This document shows, in pieces, positions 60,795-64,000 of a DNA stretch of 64,000 bases. The translations under genes and the position numbers were made by a program. The notes beneath the pieces are model-generated. The model was given only the letters and a program-made list of their open reading frames with translations, was not told where the DNA came from and made no database searches. The first letter of the stretch is position 1. Every line of letters begins with the position of its first letter. Source of the DNA: Chamaecyparis obtusa (taxonomy: Eukaryota; Streptophyta; Pinopsida; Cupressales; Cupressaceae); the NCBI GenBank assembly GCA_027943335.1, contig BSBK01002161.1:331501-395500 (forward strand), given 5' to 3'.

Positions 60795-61979
60795 TGATGG
60801 AATATGGATGAAGTGACTGAGAGGGGGGGGGGGGTGAATCAGTCAACCATAAATTACTTCACAATTAATTATTTCCAGATCCCTTAGGATATCTTAACAA
60901 TGTTATCTGTATTAGCACTCGTTAAATAGATTGCAGTAATTTTGAAGATGCAGAAAGTATTAGCAAAATTATCTTTTAGATATTCATCAGCACTGGTGTA
61001 TGATTAAGATAGCAATTAAGAACACAAGAGACACAAGATTTAATGTGGAAACCCAATATGGGAAAAACCACCAATGTATCTAGATACTGATTTTCACTTT
61101 TCTGAAGTGATGCTCGGTTAGAAGCCAACCCGGTAAAAGGTTACAAAACACACTGTTAGGTGTGACCTTGTTAGAGGATTTAAAACACTCTGCTAGGAGT
61201 GGCCTGGTAAGAGGTCTTGAAAACAATTCAATGGAATTGTCACCTTGTTAGAGGATTTACAATATGGTTGTTAAACCAACTCGGTTAAGAGATTTAGAAT
61301 TCACTGTTACAATGATAAGAAGGTAACAATGAAGAAATGACCTGTATAATAATGCAACTGTCTTGCTGATTACAGATCTCTATTCTGCATATGTGTGATC
61401 CTTCCTGATCGAATAAATCTGTGCTGCACCTCAAGGATATCTGAACATCCTTCACAAATTCGCACACACCTTTCCTATCTTTCTTCTGTAAATCTTCTGT
61501 TGTATCTCTTTTTGTTTATTTTTCACATTTGACCTTTTATTTATATGATTTTAGATTTGTCAAATTGACATTATTTAGTATAACAGTCGGCTGAATTAAG
61601 CAAACTCTATTTGCAAAAATCCTTCAAGGGCCGACAGTGCTCGGTGACCATAACTTTCTATAATCTTTCGGAGACCGAGGGAACTCGGTAAACACCGACA
61701 ATCCTTTACCTTCGATAACCGACTGAACTCGGTAAACACTAACTTTTCTTCGACAACTGACTGAACTCGGTAAATACTGAATTTCCTTTGGTAACCGAGT
61801 GAACTCGGTAGACATTGATTTTCTTTGATAACCGAGTGGACTCGATAAGCACTAATCTTCCTGTCTGGCAGACCGATTGAGCTCGGTAGGAACTGATTGC
61901 TGCGGACTATGACATTGTGTGACATCAAAGACAATACATAATTTGAGTAGAAATTTCCTTCAGACAATTGTTTCCAACA
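60795..61979 (-). repeat. Copia B 5' LTR
   Basis: 1185 bp, partner of 54944-56163. It carries a G12 run at about 60822 (C-run on the coding strand, 40-odd bases upstream of the primer site) and one 38-bp repeat fewer. Confidence 0.95.
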
Positions 61980-61984
61980 ATTCA
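61980..61984. repeat. Copia B target-site duplication, right copy (ATTCA)
   Basis: Matches 54939-54943; unit B sequence continues from here. Confidence 0.92.

Positions 61985-64000
<2,016 letters not shown>

Larger units (their letters stand above)
54944..61979 (-). mobile_element. Copia B: complete Ty1/copia retrotransposon
   Basis: 7036 bp with near-identical LTRs (54944-56163 and 60795-61979), tRNA-iMet primer site, polypurine tract, gag-pol and ATTCA duplications. The LTRs differ by a few substitutions, one 38-bp repeat unit and G-run length, so insertion was recent. The coding frame has seven stops, six of them TAG, and one 1-bp frameshift. Confidence 0.95.

Overview
This is eukaryotic nuclear DNA from a land plant. 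It consists almost entirely of LTR retrotransposons of the Ty3 (Tat-like) and Ty1/copia types. LTRs over 1 kb, low GC, deep nesting, many CAG-to-TAG nonsense changes and no recognisable host gene suggest a large, heavily methylated genome. A gymnosperm is my guess, but the sequence does not prove it. I found no host protein gene, rRNA, intact tRNA or CRISPR array.

Left half (1-33253). A degraded minus-strand Ty3 element, here called H, is broken into three blocks (6517-7835, 23171-23594, 29715-33253) by three insertions. T1 (1-6516, minus, running off the left edge) is an old Tat-like copy. T2 (7836-23170, minus, 15.3 kb) is a nearly intact young relative of T1, with 1.24/1.26-kb LTRs, a CTAGG target duplication, a tRNA-Lys-type primer site, a polypurine tract, gag, and a 1824-residue pol (protease, G-patch, RT, two RNase H domains, integrase). 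NA1 (23595-29714, plus) is a pol-less LTR element with an AAAGG target duplication. H itself has an unusual order: protease, then an extra RNase H, then RT, RNase H and integrase.

Middle (33254-43388). An unassigned stretch contains a TATA box and a tRNA-Arg-like block. Next come a second protease + extra-RNase-H fragment (34650-35335, minus) and a plus-strand element, D. D has an LTR-like promoter region, a long non-coding leader, a 938-codon Pro/Ser-rich frame with a central G-patch, and a G-poor 3' region.

Right half (43389-64000). Insertions sit inside one another. NA2 (a second copy of the NA1 family) is cut by a Tat LTR at 47531. That LTR is cut by copia A (minus) at 48142, and copia A is cut in its integrase by a Ty3-type LTR-like repeat at 52387. 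This repeat holds two 1.3-kb units separated by long (AT)n tracts, and its second unit is cut by the complete copia B (54944-61979, minus, ATTCA target duplication).

The most interesting material is as follows. The NA family has two non-pol ORFs: ORF1 is exactly 377 codons in both copies and carries four zinc-knuckle-like motifs. NA LTRs and polypurine tract match copia A, a plausible helper. The extra RNase H lies upstream of RT in two independent fragments. G-patch domains occur in several elements. In-frame stops are mainly TAG, often at expected Gln codons, as methylation-driven decay would produce. All gene calls are by eye from translated sequence; no database search was run.
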